64,000 bases of DNA. Source: Rapana venosa. Taxonomy: Eukaryota; Mollusca; Gastropoda; Neogastropoda; Muricidae. Positions 11,200 through 21,780 of the stretch are shown piece by piece (position 1 is the stretch's first letter; each line of letters opens with the position of its first letter). A program made the position numbers and the translations under genes. The DNA lies in NCBI GenBank assembly GCA_028751875.1, contig CM054154.1:54179462-54243461 (forward strand). Direction: 5' to 3'. Under the pieces are notes generated by a model that did no database searches, was not told the DNA's origin, and saw nothing but the letters and a program-made list of their open reading frames with translations.

Positions 11200-12780
11200 C
11201 TCTATCTATCTACTTTCAGTCTAGTCTGACGAGTGGGGGAACCCTCAAGATCAACAACCAGGTTCTCTTCCTCTCACTGTCCTGCCTTTTCATCCAGTTA
11301 TTTAGTAGATTTCAGGGCCCTTGTCAATCGTGAAGTAAACCTCCAGTTATCATTGAAGCCTCTTCGTTTTCTCTTGAGTGCCTTGTAAATGGTTTTTGGC
11401 AAGTTCCTTTGGATTTGTGGGACATGCCCCTTACCATTAAAGTTTACGCTTTTTCACGGATGTTAGAAGGTTCTCTAGGGTCCAATGGTATGTGGATTCT
11501 GTTATGAGCTTTCGTTGTTATGTGGTCTTTAGTAGGAGTGGCCAAGGAGTCTCCGAAAGCATCTCATTCCGACTGTACTATTCTCTCCAAAAATTGCAGT
11601 CTAGGGTCCATGATTCACTAGGCATACCAGAAATATGGAAATGACAAGGGAGCGATTCGTCTGATTTGGATATAAGTGAGATATTTTTCACCTCCAGATG
11701 GTGTTTAGTTTTGACAGTGCTGTTATTGTCTTCGTGCAGCCAGTATGCATACTACTCTGGCTTGGATCCATGGTCTGATAAAAGGCTCCCCAGGTACTTG
11801 AAGCTTTGAACTGTTTCCAGCTTAAGTCATTACTGATATCAGTGCTAATGCGTTGGTGTTATTAGTATCAGTTTTGGTCTTCTTGCACTGATTTCCATGC
11901 GTATGTTTTGGAGGCTATTTTTCGGGTGTTCGTTAGGCTTGGCATAGCTCTTTTTCTGATCCTGCTATACCATCAATGTCATCTGCGAAGCGGAGGTTTG
12001 TGATCGTTCTCACAAACTGCTGATGATCCTTCATGATGTTCCAGTGATCAGCCAATGCTTTCTCAAGGAAGATCGTTGAAAGAGTGGTGAGAGTAGACGC
12101 CTGCTACCAAACTGTTGTTTGGAACCATTCTCCCAATGTTGTTGTTGTAGTCATGCTTTGGTGGCCTCGCTGTACAGCTGTTAGATGACTTTGATCATGT
12201 TTGCATTGATGCTGTACAAAATTCCAAATGGTTTGCCCACAATCAGGCTGCAAGCACATTATACCATCAACCTATACAATCCGCTCACTACATGGAAAGT
12301 ACTTGTTTATCGCTTGATATATGATACGTCACATAGTCTTTTCTGAAGATGAATATAGTTCAGTTGTGCTGCGCCCTGCTCTGAAACCTGATGTTCCTCA
12401 GCACTGATTGTCTCTGCTTGCTGGCTACAGTCTCATATCAATAATATTGCCGCCTGATGCCTTAGCTTGGGTGGCATATGAGGCTGACGCGCGCGAGCTA
12501 CGACGCGCTCTCGCGTCTCGCGCGACTAGCGCGCGCTGTTAGATTTCGTTCTTGGGGAAGGTGATGATGAGTGCTGTGGACCATGGTTGTTGGCCATTTT
12601 CCTGTCTGCCAGATTTGTTGCAGATTCCTTAGTAAGGCGCTGATCATGCTTCCCCTACCGCTTGATCCTACTCAGCTGGTATGTTGTCAGCTCCTGTGAT
12701 TCCCTTTTTCAGCGATTGACTGCTTTTTCCACCTTCTTCTCGGAGGTTTGGGTGACCTGTCTGTGTCTTTGCTTGGGGTA
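11200..12780 (-). mobile_element. RTE-type LINE, RT to C-terminal part
   Basis: On the minus strand, KKVEKAVNRLKKGITGADN-like residues with IPAE near 12,770-12,670 are the first RT block. NLADRK and WPTT remnants follow near 12,620-12,560, then the AEEHQVSEQG stretch (from AEEQAGFRxGRS) near 12,405-12,370. LLSPLF marks motif B near 12,110-12,070, and RFADDID is intact at about 11,992-11,972. Thumb and C-terminus: ESWTLD near 11,620 and MRCFRRLLG near 11,570-11,545. The copy is 5'-truncated at the linker and heavily frameshifted, and a CpG-dense 50-bp burst lies inside it. Confidence 0.8.
12488..12538. other. CpG-dense tract inside a LINE
   Basis: About 50 bases made mostly of GCGCGC, CTCGCG and CGCGAC units, with about 17 CpG, in an otherwise 45 percent GC LINE copy. 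The RT coding sequence on both sides is not unusual. It looks inserted or miscalled rather than part of the element. Confidence 0.7.
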
Positions 12781-12839
12781 ATTAAGGGTCAGGTCAAAGG
12801 TCAGAGGTGGTCCTTGCTACGGTAACCATGCAACCGGTC

Positions 12840-15590
12840 CCTGTGAATGTGGGGAGTCAACCCAAACAAAAAATCCACGTGGAGAGAGATTGGGGCGCCA
12901 GGCTACTTTAGCCAAGACAGTTTATGGAATGGACGAAAATAAAGAATGTATACCGGATGGTCGCGCGGGTCAACAAGGACGCCGCCTTCGTCTGCACCAG
13001 GGTCGGAGGCGCAAGTGTTGCTATGGTGGAACCATACAACAAAAAATCAGAGGAAGGGACTACATACATCGCAACGTGGAACGCCAGAAGTCTGCCCAAA
13101 AGGCAAACTCAGAACTGTATACGAGTGGAGGTACACTGGCTTGGTAGGTCTCTGTGAGGTCAGTTGGAAAGAGCACGGTGGAAACCATAAGACGGGTGTC
13201 ATTGCTTATATAGCGATGAGCAGGACAAGATATCAATGGGTAGGCTGCTTGCAAAAGATACATCAGAACTCAGTAATAGGATATACAGTAAAACAGGGCT
13301 TATGGCCATGCTCATGGAGCCAAATCCCCACCCCGATATTAAGTCAAGCACAAACAACTTAAAGATGAATAATGTGTAGATACTCTTCCCACACCCCCAC
13401 CTTTAACATCCTCATCCCCTCCCTCAAAATCACATTTTCTCATTCTCCTTATTTTTCTTTCTCCCTCATCTCATTCTACAAATTAACATACCATTACCCT
13501 CTTCTTCATCACATTCCAAATCTACCCTCTAATATCCCACAATTCTACCCCTACCCTCTATTCATTCATCCCCTTTCACCCACCCTCAATAACCAATTAT
13601 CCTCCCTTAAATCAATTCACTCTTCTCTCTCCACTTATCTACCATTTAAACATACCATCCATATAATCAAAACTCTACTCAATCCTCTTCAAATCCCCCT
13701 CCCCTCATACCATTTATCTTCCCCCCCATCTCTACCAACCTCCCCCACATCTTTCAAACCCCCCATATTAAATCCTCCTCATCCCCTCCTCCTAATACCA
13801 CTAATCATCCTCTATCCTACACATTCCCATCCTCCCCCACCCCATTTTAACTCATCCCAAATCCAATATATCCCCCTACTCTCATCTCCTTCTCACACCC
13901 CCCTTCTTAATTACCCTCTCATAACCCTCTAAATTCTATCCTATTCCTCCCATTATTCATTTCACTCTCCCCCATACCTCCCACTTACTATCTATCCATC
14001 CCCTACAACAATACTCATATCCAACCTCTTTATCCTCTACACCAACCCCAAACACCCTTAAATCTTCTAAACATCCCCTTACAACTCATTTGTCCATGCA
14101 CCATCCCTCCTTTGTCCACCTAATGCATAATTCTTCAAACATACCGACACACCCATACATACGAATTCCTACCCCCTCGTACTACCCACCATAGCATCAC
14201 TAAAACATGACACCTTCCCAAATCAACGCGATGACAGTAGAATTAGCAATATAACGCTTGGCAGAAAGTGACAATCAGCAGGAAACGACACCATCCCAGG
14301 AGCAGAAACACATTGTTCGACTCCATAGCATTGTCAGACATCCATACAAAGTATCTGCAACCAAGATCAGGCCAGCCTGAGAGTGGCTACCCCAAGGCCC
14401 ATTCATCTCATCACACATCCCAGAAACGGACTCTCAGCAGTGCCCATAACTACAGGACAATCCAGCCTATAATCTGCAGGAAAAGTCATTTGAAAGTGAT
14501 CTGAAACAGGCTGAAACCACAGGCAGAGAGATCATACGCGAAGAGGCAGGCGGTTTGCCCAAATAGAAAGCACCACAGAAAGCTGTCCAACTGAGGGTTC
14601 TGTGTGAGAAATACAGCCAGCACCACAAGACATCTTCACGTCTTCATTGATTTTAAGAAGGCCTTCGATAGAGTTTGCTGACGCTCTGAGGGCCACCATG
14701 AACAATATTCATCTTGGGCCAGAAGCTGATCCACACCATCAAGGAACTTTACTCAAAAGGCCACAGTGCAGTAACTCGGTAAAGGGCACGGTTAGGGGAA
14801 TGGTTCCGTACCTCAGTTGGGGTCCGGACAGGGATGTTGATGTCGGGCCGTCATGTTTAACATTTTCCTCGAAGCATCATGACTGGACGCCTTGGAGGAC
14901 CACACAGGCACAGGCAGCATTGGGAGGGCGAACAATCACAAACTTCAGGTTTGCGATGAATTGACGGTTGGCAGGAAATGAAGAGAAAAATTGGCAACTA
15001 GTGAAGCAACTGACGAAATATCTCACGACGATATGCTGGAAATCAACGCGAGGGAAAACAAGCTCATGTCAAACGGTGCCACAGCCAATCACCACCAAGA
15101 TCACTCTCAGCGAAAGATGGAGGGGACAGTATGACCATTTTCAAGTACCTTGGAGCCAGCATAAGTGGGAGGACGAAGACCCGAAATCTGCAAATAGCGA
15201 GGCACAACAGCAGCAGGATGGCAAGAATGAAGACATATGGAGAGACAGAACATCATTCGGAACAAGGTAAAGTACTAAACGCGTAGTCACCTCAATTATG
15301 CTTTAGCTTGTGGGGCATGGACATTGAAAGCAGACCTTCAAAGGAGGATTCCAAGCAGTAGATGAGATGCCTCAGAAGACTCCTTGGCATCTCATACAAG
15401 GGACCATGTCAAAATGAAGTCGCAGAATGATCACTCAAAGGGCGGGGACTGTGAAGACTAATGACCACTGGAAAAAGAGGAAACTCAGATGGTATGGGCA
15501 AGTAACACGAAAGATTTATTTCCATCATCTTACTTACCAGTATTGGAAGAGAAGAGGGTATCAGCGGAGCACTAGGTCTACTAAATTTCA
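12840..15590 (+). mobile_element. Nearly full-length RTE-type LINE with a G-free middle
   Basis: The endonuclease starts with YIATWNARSLPKRQT at about 13,067-13,110, continues with GLCEVSWKEHGG near 13,150-13,185 and then enters G-free DNA at 13,380. Normal sequence returns at about 14,220 with the first RT block (VELAI), GESGYPK (from GEWPTPW), HNYRTIQ near 14,442, motif A FIDFKKAFDRVC at 14,642-14,676, and a catalytic box that now reads FAMN instead of FADD because two bases are missing (14,947-14,964). The thumb FKYLGASISG lies near 15,140 and RKLRWYGQVTRK near 15,476-15,515. G disappears again at 15,577. The ORF is dead. Confidence 0.85.
13380..14091 (+). other. 712-bp tract without any G
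   Basis: No G occurs from 13,380 to 14,091, and G stays sparse to about 14,220. The tract is C-rich and falls where the endonuclease and linker of the RTE copy should be. An open 186-codon frame here exists only because TAG and TGA cannot occur without G. A short NSSQIQYI stretch near 13,847 vaguely recalls the family's HNQIDYI block. Confidence 0.95.
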
Positions 15591-16804
15591 ATTACATTTT
15601 CTTCTTCATTACATTTCATCATATCTAACTTTTATCCATTTTGTCCCTAACTACACAATCTCTACTAATTTTATAACTTTTCCTATTCCCCTATACCCCT
15701 ATCAAAAAAAATAAATTTAAACTCTTTACACAATAACACATACTTCTTAAAAATACCCAATAACTCCACAATTACTAATATATCCAAAAAAAATAAATTC
15801 AATAACCAAAACAATAAAAATATACTACTTAAAACCTCATCTCATCAAAATAAAATAAAAAATCATCAACAACCCACTAAATTCATAAACTCAAAAAAAA
15901 TAATACATTCAAATCAAAAATAATCCATACACAATAAATATAAAAAAATAAAAAAAAACAACACCAATAATAACACTAAAACTTCATAACTAATCCATCC
16001 CAACAAAACATCAACCAACACCACACCACACACCCACCCACCACTAAACCCACCTCAACTACACACCACACTATATTCCCCCAACCCCAACATCTCCCCC
16101 AACAACAATTTCCCCACACACAACCCACAACACAAAACTAAAAACACTTTCTTCCCTTCCCAACCCCTCCCATACCAAACCAAATTAATATTCCCCAAAC
16201 ATACATAAATCATCACTACTTCATCCCTACAAAAACCCCATCATACGCAAAATTAATATTATCCACAAAAATTTAAATCCCATAACCAACACTCACCCTA
16301 CCTACTCATAACATATATAAATCATCCACATAAAAAATTACCTACAATAAAATAACAATCTTCACAAATTCACTATAACACAACCACAAAATAACTCTCA
16401 CACTACCATCTATCATAACTAAAAACTCTCCCACCCCCAAATCAAAACTCACATTCCTATCACCAACAAATAAATACAAATCATCATAAACCCCACAAAT
16501 CCAAAATAAATTAATCACTAATCACAATTCCCACATAAATAAAACCACTCCTAAAAGACTATCTATTATAGTAAAAAAAACTTCACACCCAACAATACCA
16601 TAAAAACTACCAAACCTAAACCCCATCATATCAATATCAAATACACCCCTTCTAAATTTTCCATTCTTATTCACCAAATTAAAATCATTTCCAATAAATA
16701 ACACTCTATACCTAAACAAAACAATCACCCTCACACCAATTCCTTACTTACCTACCCCTTTAAATAAACCTATCTCTGTAATTCAACCAACTATACACTT
16801 CCAC
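15577..16804 (+). other. Nearly G-free tract of about 1.2 kb
   Basis: Only four G occur after 15,577 until about 16,800 (15,643, 16,247, 16,557, 16,571), with one more at 16,778. The longest G-free run is 15,644-16,246, 603 bp. It starts inside the C-terminal codons of an RTE copy and ends just before recognisable CR1-like endonuclease sequence, so real LINE DNA probably underlies it. Confidence 0.93.
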
Positions 16805-16849
16805 GATCACATTAACAAATCAAACTCATATTTACAATATAAACAGTCC

Positions 16850-18160
16850 AGTGGTTACATTAATTTATTAATTTAAATTGCCATGTGTAACAGATGGGTA
16901 GTGATCACCAGATATAACCCATGTGGTCACAAATCAAATCTTTCTTATTGGTTCTAAATATAGATGATGATCAAAATAGTTTAATAATTTAAATGTGACT
17001 CTAGTGGATATGATTAATAAATGAGACGAATTGAAAGAGTTCATACACTGGGACCATTGTTGTTCCTTTTTGTAGGCCAGTATTGAAATCACCTAGTAAG
17101 AAATTTCATACATTTAATAGGACAACATTCATCAATGGATTCAAACTAGCGTAGGATCGTTGGTTAGAGGTAATGCGCTGTTAGAAAGCCAGTAAGTCAG
17201 GGTCGGGTTGTGTGCGTGGGTTCGTATCCCAATTTGTCCCCGAAATTTTATCCCCACATCCATTAGAACATGAGTCGGTGGTATCTGGGCGCTAGTCTTC
17301 GGATGAGACTCGATAAACCGACGGTCCCGTGTGTTACACAAAATTTCGCGCACGTAAAAGAACCCACGGCAACAAGAGAGTTGTCCCTGGCAAAATTCTT
17401 AGAAAAAAGCCACTCATAGGGAAACAAATACAGTTGCAGACCAAAAGAAAAAAAAGGTGGCGCTGCTCTTGTGGTGACGCGCTCTCCCCAGGGAGAGCAG
17501 CCCGAATTTCACGCAGAGAAATCTCGTGACTTAAAGTGGTATAATATAAAATAAATAAAAATAAAATAAATAAAAACTTGTCTAGCCATTTTTTTCTTTC
17601 TGTTGGATTTCTGTAGCAGAACCCCATTATAATAGGTGCTGCACCTTTAATAGCTACTTCGATCCAGATGGATTCTACTTCATAACGTTCAAGATGGAAA
17701 AGAGTTTGAATGTTACAGACTCACTAATATAGATTAAGAGACCTGTTTCTTTGGGCTTTTGCGGATCTTTTCGCACGATTTTATATCCTGGAATGGAAAT
17801 GTCAGTGTTATATGTTCTGAAAGTCTTGACTCGGAAAGCCCTTGTATATGAAATGGTTTGCCTTGGTTTGTGATGAGTCTTGTTATATCTTCGATTTTAT
17901 TGACTGCATGGTTTATATTTAGGTGCAACTTCCTAAGCCATCTTGGGGGCCATGAATTGTGTTCATTGCAATACATTATTGAAAGTTTGTTTTGTGAGGA
18001 ATGTAGTAATGTGTACAAGAATGGTGAAGATAGAGGAAAAAGAGAGACAATGAACAATAATATTAGGAGGGGGAGGGGGAGTGAATACTTGTAGAGATAG
18101 GGGTGGAAGGTGGAAGAAGGAGTAAAATCAATTTTACCACTCTGTAGCACACAATGTGTG
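16850..18160 (-). mobile_element. CR1-like LINE endonuclease region, split by a SINE
   Basis: The minus strand reads as the N-terminal endonuclease of a CR1-type LINE: LRKLHLNINHAVNKIEDITR near 17,950-17,890, IQGLSESRLSEHI near 17,850-17,810, a one-base shift to ETGLLIYISESVTFK near 17,740-17,700, VESIWIEVAIK near 17,670-17,640, and MGFCYRNPTERKKWLDKF near 17,625-17,575. After the SINE it resumes with ESIDECCP near 17,130, LLGDFNTGLQK near 17,090-17,060 (the GDFN catalytic block) and, further frameshifted, STRVTF, CDHMG and a SDHYP-like end near 16,890. Order and spacing match the domain. No RT is visible because the next 1.2 kb is G-free. Confidence 0.8.
17148..17576 (+). mobile_element. tRNA-derived SINE with a conserved central domain
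   Basis: A tRNA-like head carries an A box, TGGTTAGAGG, at 17,161-17,170 and a B box, GGGTTCGTATCCCA, at 17,218-17,231. The body includes GTAAAAGAACCCACGGCAAC near 17,356, GTTGTCCCTGGCAAAATTC near 17,380-17,398, and CGCTCTCCCCAGGGAGAGC near 17,479, a near-perfect inverted repeat. It ends in an AAATAAAATAAAT-type tail to 17,576. RNA polymerase III would transcribe it and LINE machinery mobilise it. From memory the central block is widespread in snail genomes. It sits inside the CR1-like endonuclease. AAACTTGTCTAGC after the tail and AAACTAGC before the head may be a worn target-site duplication. Confidence 0.9.
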
Positions 18161-19318
18161 TTATAACTCTTACAGTCCGACAGTAGTTAGTGGAGAAAAA
18201 AAAATCACAGGTGGCTTGGTTTGGCTACCAGAGAAAAGGGAGATAAAAACAAAGAACGGAGCAAACCAAAATCTCCTCAACAAGCGAGGCTAGATAAATA
18301 CAGTAAGCACCTGTAATAAAAGATGCCGAATATCAATAATAAGCACAACTACAATCAGCCACAGTTCCTGGAAAATAGATTAAAATAGAAGAAAAAAACT
18401 AAATAAGAAAAAGAAAAGTGAAAAAGAAAAGTGATGAGACAATCAGCACTGTTCCAGAAAGTTGTTCCTGGTGTAGAGATTGATCACTGGTTTGTCCGGT
18501 CACGGTTTGCTTCACACTGCCAGCACTGGCGTGGGCGTGTCCCAGCACAGAATAGAGGATATATATATAAAATTAAAACTGTCCACCAAAATTTGACATT
18601 TCAAGGCATGGAAGAGAACACAGGAATCTGTCCTTGTAAGATGTTATGCAGATTCTAACTAATGAGTGGTTTTTAAAAGTAAGAGTCCATACACATACAT
18701 GCACGTATGACCGCACATTCCTATTCATATTCACACACAAACACACCGGTTTTACGACACAATAGAAGCACCAGCGTGCCCCCCCCCCCCCCCCCCTTCA
18801 CCACACTCCACTTAATCATTGAGGTTGTTCCGAAGCTTAAGCTTCAGCTGAATTACGAATTTTTTAAAATCACTAAAGGGGGGGTGCGGCGATGTGGAAA
18901 CCCAAGGTAAAGTTCTTGGCCTGTAGGGCCATAATTTTTCTAAAACACAGTGCTTTCCGTGACCATAGTTGCTAGTTTGTGTTTTTGGGCTAAATTTTGT
19001 TTGGCATGTCAACAAGCGATATCTTTGGGTTTTCAGGCACTCCAGTTGTTAGGATTCTTTTTTAAAAAATTGTTTTACAAAAAGTGACATCCGATGGATT
19101 CAGCCAGCTTCAGGGAATTTTACTTTGGTGAAAAATCATCACATTCCTTCAAGGGGACTAGTTGATGAACAGTTCAAGCCATGTAAGATACGCAGCCCTA
19201 ATTTTCAAAACTTTTTTTTTTATTTTTCAGCATTCAGTGACAGCTGGATGAAGTCTGGTGGCGGACACTGCTGGGTAGGGTGGGGGCTGGCGAGAGAGAT
19301 GGAAAGAGAGAGAGAATG
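18161..19318. other. Unassigned sequence with a C18 run
   Basis: No motif recognised. Eighteen consecutive C occur at 18,779-18,796, just after CA-rich sequence. Short ORFs show no family signature. Confidence 0.5.
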
Positions 19319-19395
19319 ACAATGACAAATTCTTTTATTTCAAGGATAATGAATAAGCACTCATGTGCTTTTTTACATCAAGTCCCCGCCCGTAG
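19319..19395 (+). repeat. Hairpin-bearing interspersed repeat, copy 1
   Basis: Contains AATAAGCACTCATGTGCTTT at about 19,352-19,371, in which AGCAC and GTGCT form an inverted repeat with a TCAT loop. It is preceded by TTTATTTCAAGGATAA and followed by ACATCAAGTCCCCGCC. The same arrangement recurs near 21.06 kb (minus) and 56.5 kb (plus), so it is a dispersed element end of unknown family. Confidence 0.75.
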
Positions 19396-19469
19396 GGATA
19401 CATCATAATAATAACCCTATACTTATACTTCACACAGTAGAAAACAAAGAGTAATAATAACCTTTTCAT

Positions 19470-19720
19470 ATCAAAACACCCCCCCCCCCCACAAAAAAAA
19501 AACAAACCAACCCCATACAAACAAAAAAAGAAAACCCTACCCCCCTCCCCAAATAAAAAAAAAAACTACCAAAAAACCCACCAACCAAAACAAACAACCA
19601 ACAAAAGAAAAGAAAAAAACAAACCACAAAAACGATTTTAAAAAAGAGAAACAAACACAACAAAAACAAGAATAACAACAAAACCAATAAAATAACATAA
19701 ACCAATAACTTAGTTTAGTA
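19470..19720. other. A/C-rich tract with almost no G
   Basis: Runs of AAACAAACC and CCCCC with only a few G, including a C run near 19,479-19,490. The hydrophobic minus-strand ORFs are composition shadows. Confidence 0.8.
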
Positions 19721-19899
19721 AGGTCATTAAAATAAACATTACACATTGTCCAAATGGTACAATACTTGTTACATTAATAATAAGAATTGCAGTAGGTATC
19801 ATTTAAATCTTAATAGCAGCCGACAAGCCCAATAAAGTATTGAAAATATAAAGTATGAATCCTTCATCAGGATACACTATAACTATAAGCAGAACGTTA

Positions 19900-19944
19900 A
19901 AAGGCGAGAGAGACAGAGACAGAGACAGAGTGTGTGTGTGTGTT
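19900..19944. repeat. GA/CAGA-GT compound microsatellite
   Basis: GAGAGAGACAGAGACAGAG is followed by GTGTGTGTG. Confidence 0.9.
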
Positions 19945-20147
19945 TCAGAGATAATATCAAATATACAATTCTCAAAACAGTACACGATCACCATCAACAC
20001 TCATTTTTGATTATACTCGTTCAAATTATATGTCATGATAATGAAATAAACTCAATACCCATACACTCACACAATAAAAACAAGAAACAAAAGAAAAGAT
20101 GAATCCAAAAACCTTAAGTCTTTGGAGAGAGAATGTGTGTGTTGTGT

Positions 20148-20166
20148 GGGGGGGGGGGGGGGGGGG
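20148..20166. repeat. G19 homopolymer after (GT)n
   Basis: Nineteen consecutive G directly after a short GTGTGTTGTGT repeat. Confidence 0.95.
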
Positions 20167-20309
20167 TATTTAAAATGTAAATTTGATCTACAGGGCCGCA
20201 CACGCCCCAAAAACCCTTTTTTGTTTTAATCTACAAATTGAATGGATGATGATAAAGTAACCCCTACCAAAATCACACAAAAAAAGGGGAAAAAAACCCC
20301 CAAATAAAG

Positions 20310-20695
20310 TGAGGGGGAGAGAGAGAAAAGGAGGGAAAAGAGAGAGAGAAGAGGAAGGGAGAGAGAGAGGGAAGGGGAAGAGAGGGGGAGACAGGCAGAA
20401 AAAACCACAAACAGAGCGACGAGAAGAGGAATGATGATGTGATGAGAGGTTGAGGGATGATGATGATGATTTTGATGATGATGTGATGATTGATTTCAGG
20501 GGTTAGTTATATTGAAAAAATTTTTTACCCGGCATTTGCCTTGTAAGGGCAATAAATGACTTATGAAGTCCAAATTATAGAATGGTGAAAAAGAGAGAAG
20601 CGAAAAAGGGAGGGAAAAGGAGAGAGAAGAGAGAGAGGAGAGAAGGAGAGAGGAGGAGAGAGTAGAGAGGGGGAGGATGACGCGGGGGAAAACAA
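20310..20695. repeat. Purine-rich GA/GGA and (GAT)n simple repeats
   Basis: GA/GGA-rich stretches at about 20,310-20,395 and 20,580-20,690 flank a GATGATGAT repeat at about 20,430-20,490. No coding evidence. Confidence 0.85.
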
Positions 20696-21034
20696 ATACG
20701 TAACATTTCTTTAAAAATAAAGTTTTTTCCCCTTGAATATAAAAAATTTCAAGGGGCAAGTGGAATTTATATACAGAGCCTGTTCCCCCACACCACAGGG
20801 GCAAAAAAAAAGAAGCAATCTATAATATGAAGGGGTAGATTTGTGCTATAAAGTCTCAGTGGAACAAGAGATTGTACTGTAAAATTCTTCCAAGTTTGGA
20901 GGGGCGGGGGATGAAAAAGAAAGAAAAAAAGGAAATTAATGTTTAAAACAGGATTTTTGCTTATTTCCATTTTTTCTCTTTTAAAAGGTGGAAAAACCTG
21001 TGGTGATTCTGGGAAAGATGATAAAATTTACAAA
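20696..21034. other. No recognisable feature
   Basis: A-rich sequence with short ORFs that show no motif. Confidence 0.5.
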
Positions 21035-21095
21035 AGGTACACAGGGGCTGGATAAAAAAAAAGCACATGAGTGCTTATTTTTTACTTTGAATAAA
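21035..21095 (-). repeat. Hairpin-bearing interspersed repeat, copy 2
   Basis: The reverse complement carries the same 14-base hairpin AGCACTCATGTGCT (21,062-21,075 on the plus strand) with the AATA prefix, T-rich suffix and CCAGCCCC-like continuation of copy 1. Confidence 0.75.
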
Positions 21096-21239
21096 ATAAA
21101 AAAAAATTTAAACCAACAACTTATTTCTGCAGAGGACGCTAGCTCAAATTTTATACAAACAAAACCTGCTCGTGCCTGACAATAGATACAATAGAATGCA
21201 TTACATTATATACCAATACATTATAATGCAAAAAACAAC

Positions 21240-21310
21240 ACAACAGAACACACACACACCACACACACCCACACACACACACACCACACAAAACAACAGC
21301 AGCACACCAC
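21240..21310. repeat. (CA)n-type microsatellite
   Basis: ACACACAC and CACACCACAC units with AACAACAGC interruptions. Confidence 0.85.
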
Positions 21311-21469
21311 AGGAGGCACGCGGCGCGCGAAGTGTCAAATAAACACTACACATCAATGATACCACAGAGAGCATTAAATATTTATCCTATATTCATTATA
21401 CTCTCAGACAAAATAGATACTATTCTGTGCAGCTGAAGGAACTTAACACACAAAACGACTCTACAAAGA

Positions 21470-21780
21470 TAAAGACATACATACTTTTCTATGACAACTG
21501 TAGAAACTGACATACATACTTTTCTATGAAAACTGTAAAAACAGACATACATATTTTTTCTATGAAAACTGTAGAAACTGACATACATACTTGTATATGG
21601 AAACTGTGGAGACTGACATAGATACCTTTCTAGGAGATTTGTACAAACTGATATACATACTTTTCACTAAAAACTGAAGAAACTGACATAGATACTTTTC
21701 AACTACAATTTTACATACTGACATATATACTTTTTCTAATAAAGCACTTATAGATTTTACAAGATATATAAAAAGTAAAT
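21470..21780. repeat. 35-bp satellite, block 1 (B-type units)
   Basis: About nine units that repeat GACATACATAC, TTTTCTATGAAAA and CTGTAGAAACTG in order every 35 bp, with good conservation at the left end and decay to the right. The block passes into G-poor DNA at about 21,780. Confidence 0.93.

Noticed and set aside
16522..16734. Minus-strand GNDFN in a 70-codon ORF, resembling the GDFN endonuclease motif
   Set aside because: It lies in nearly G-free DNA where amino-acid choice is restricted, and the real GDFN of the CR1-like element is near 17,080. I treat it as coincidence.
13380..16804. Bisulfite-type or deaminase-driven G-to-A conversion as the cause of G-free tracts
   Set aside because: Not excluded, but the interval in the RTE copy is shortened by about a quarter and is C-rich rather than simply A-rich, which fits deletion of G better than substitution by A.
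17161..17231. A tRNA gene
   Set aside because: A and B boxes are present but no cloverleaf with an anticodon arm and acceptor stem can be drawn with confidence, and the SINE body and tail follow directly.
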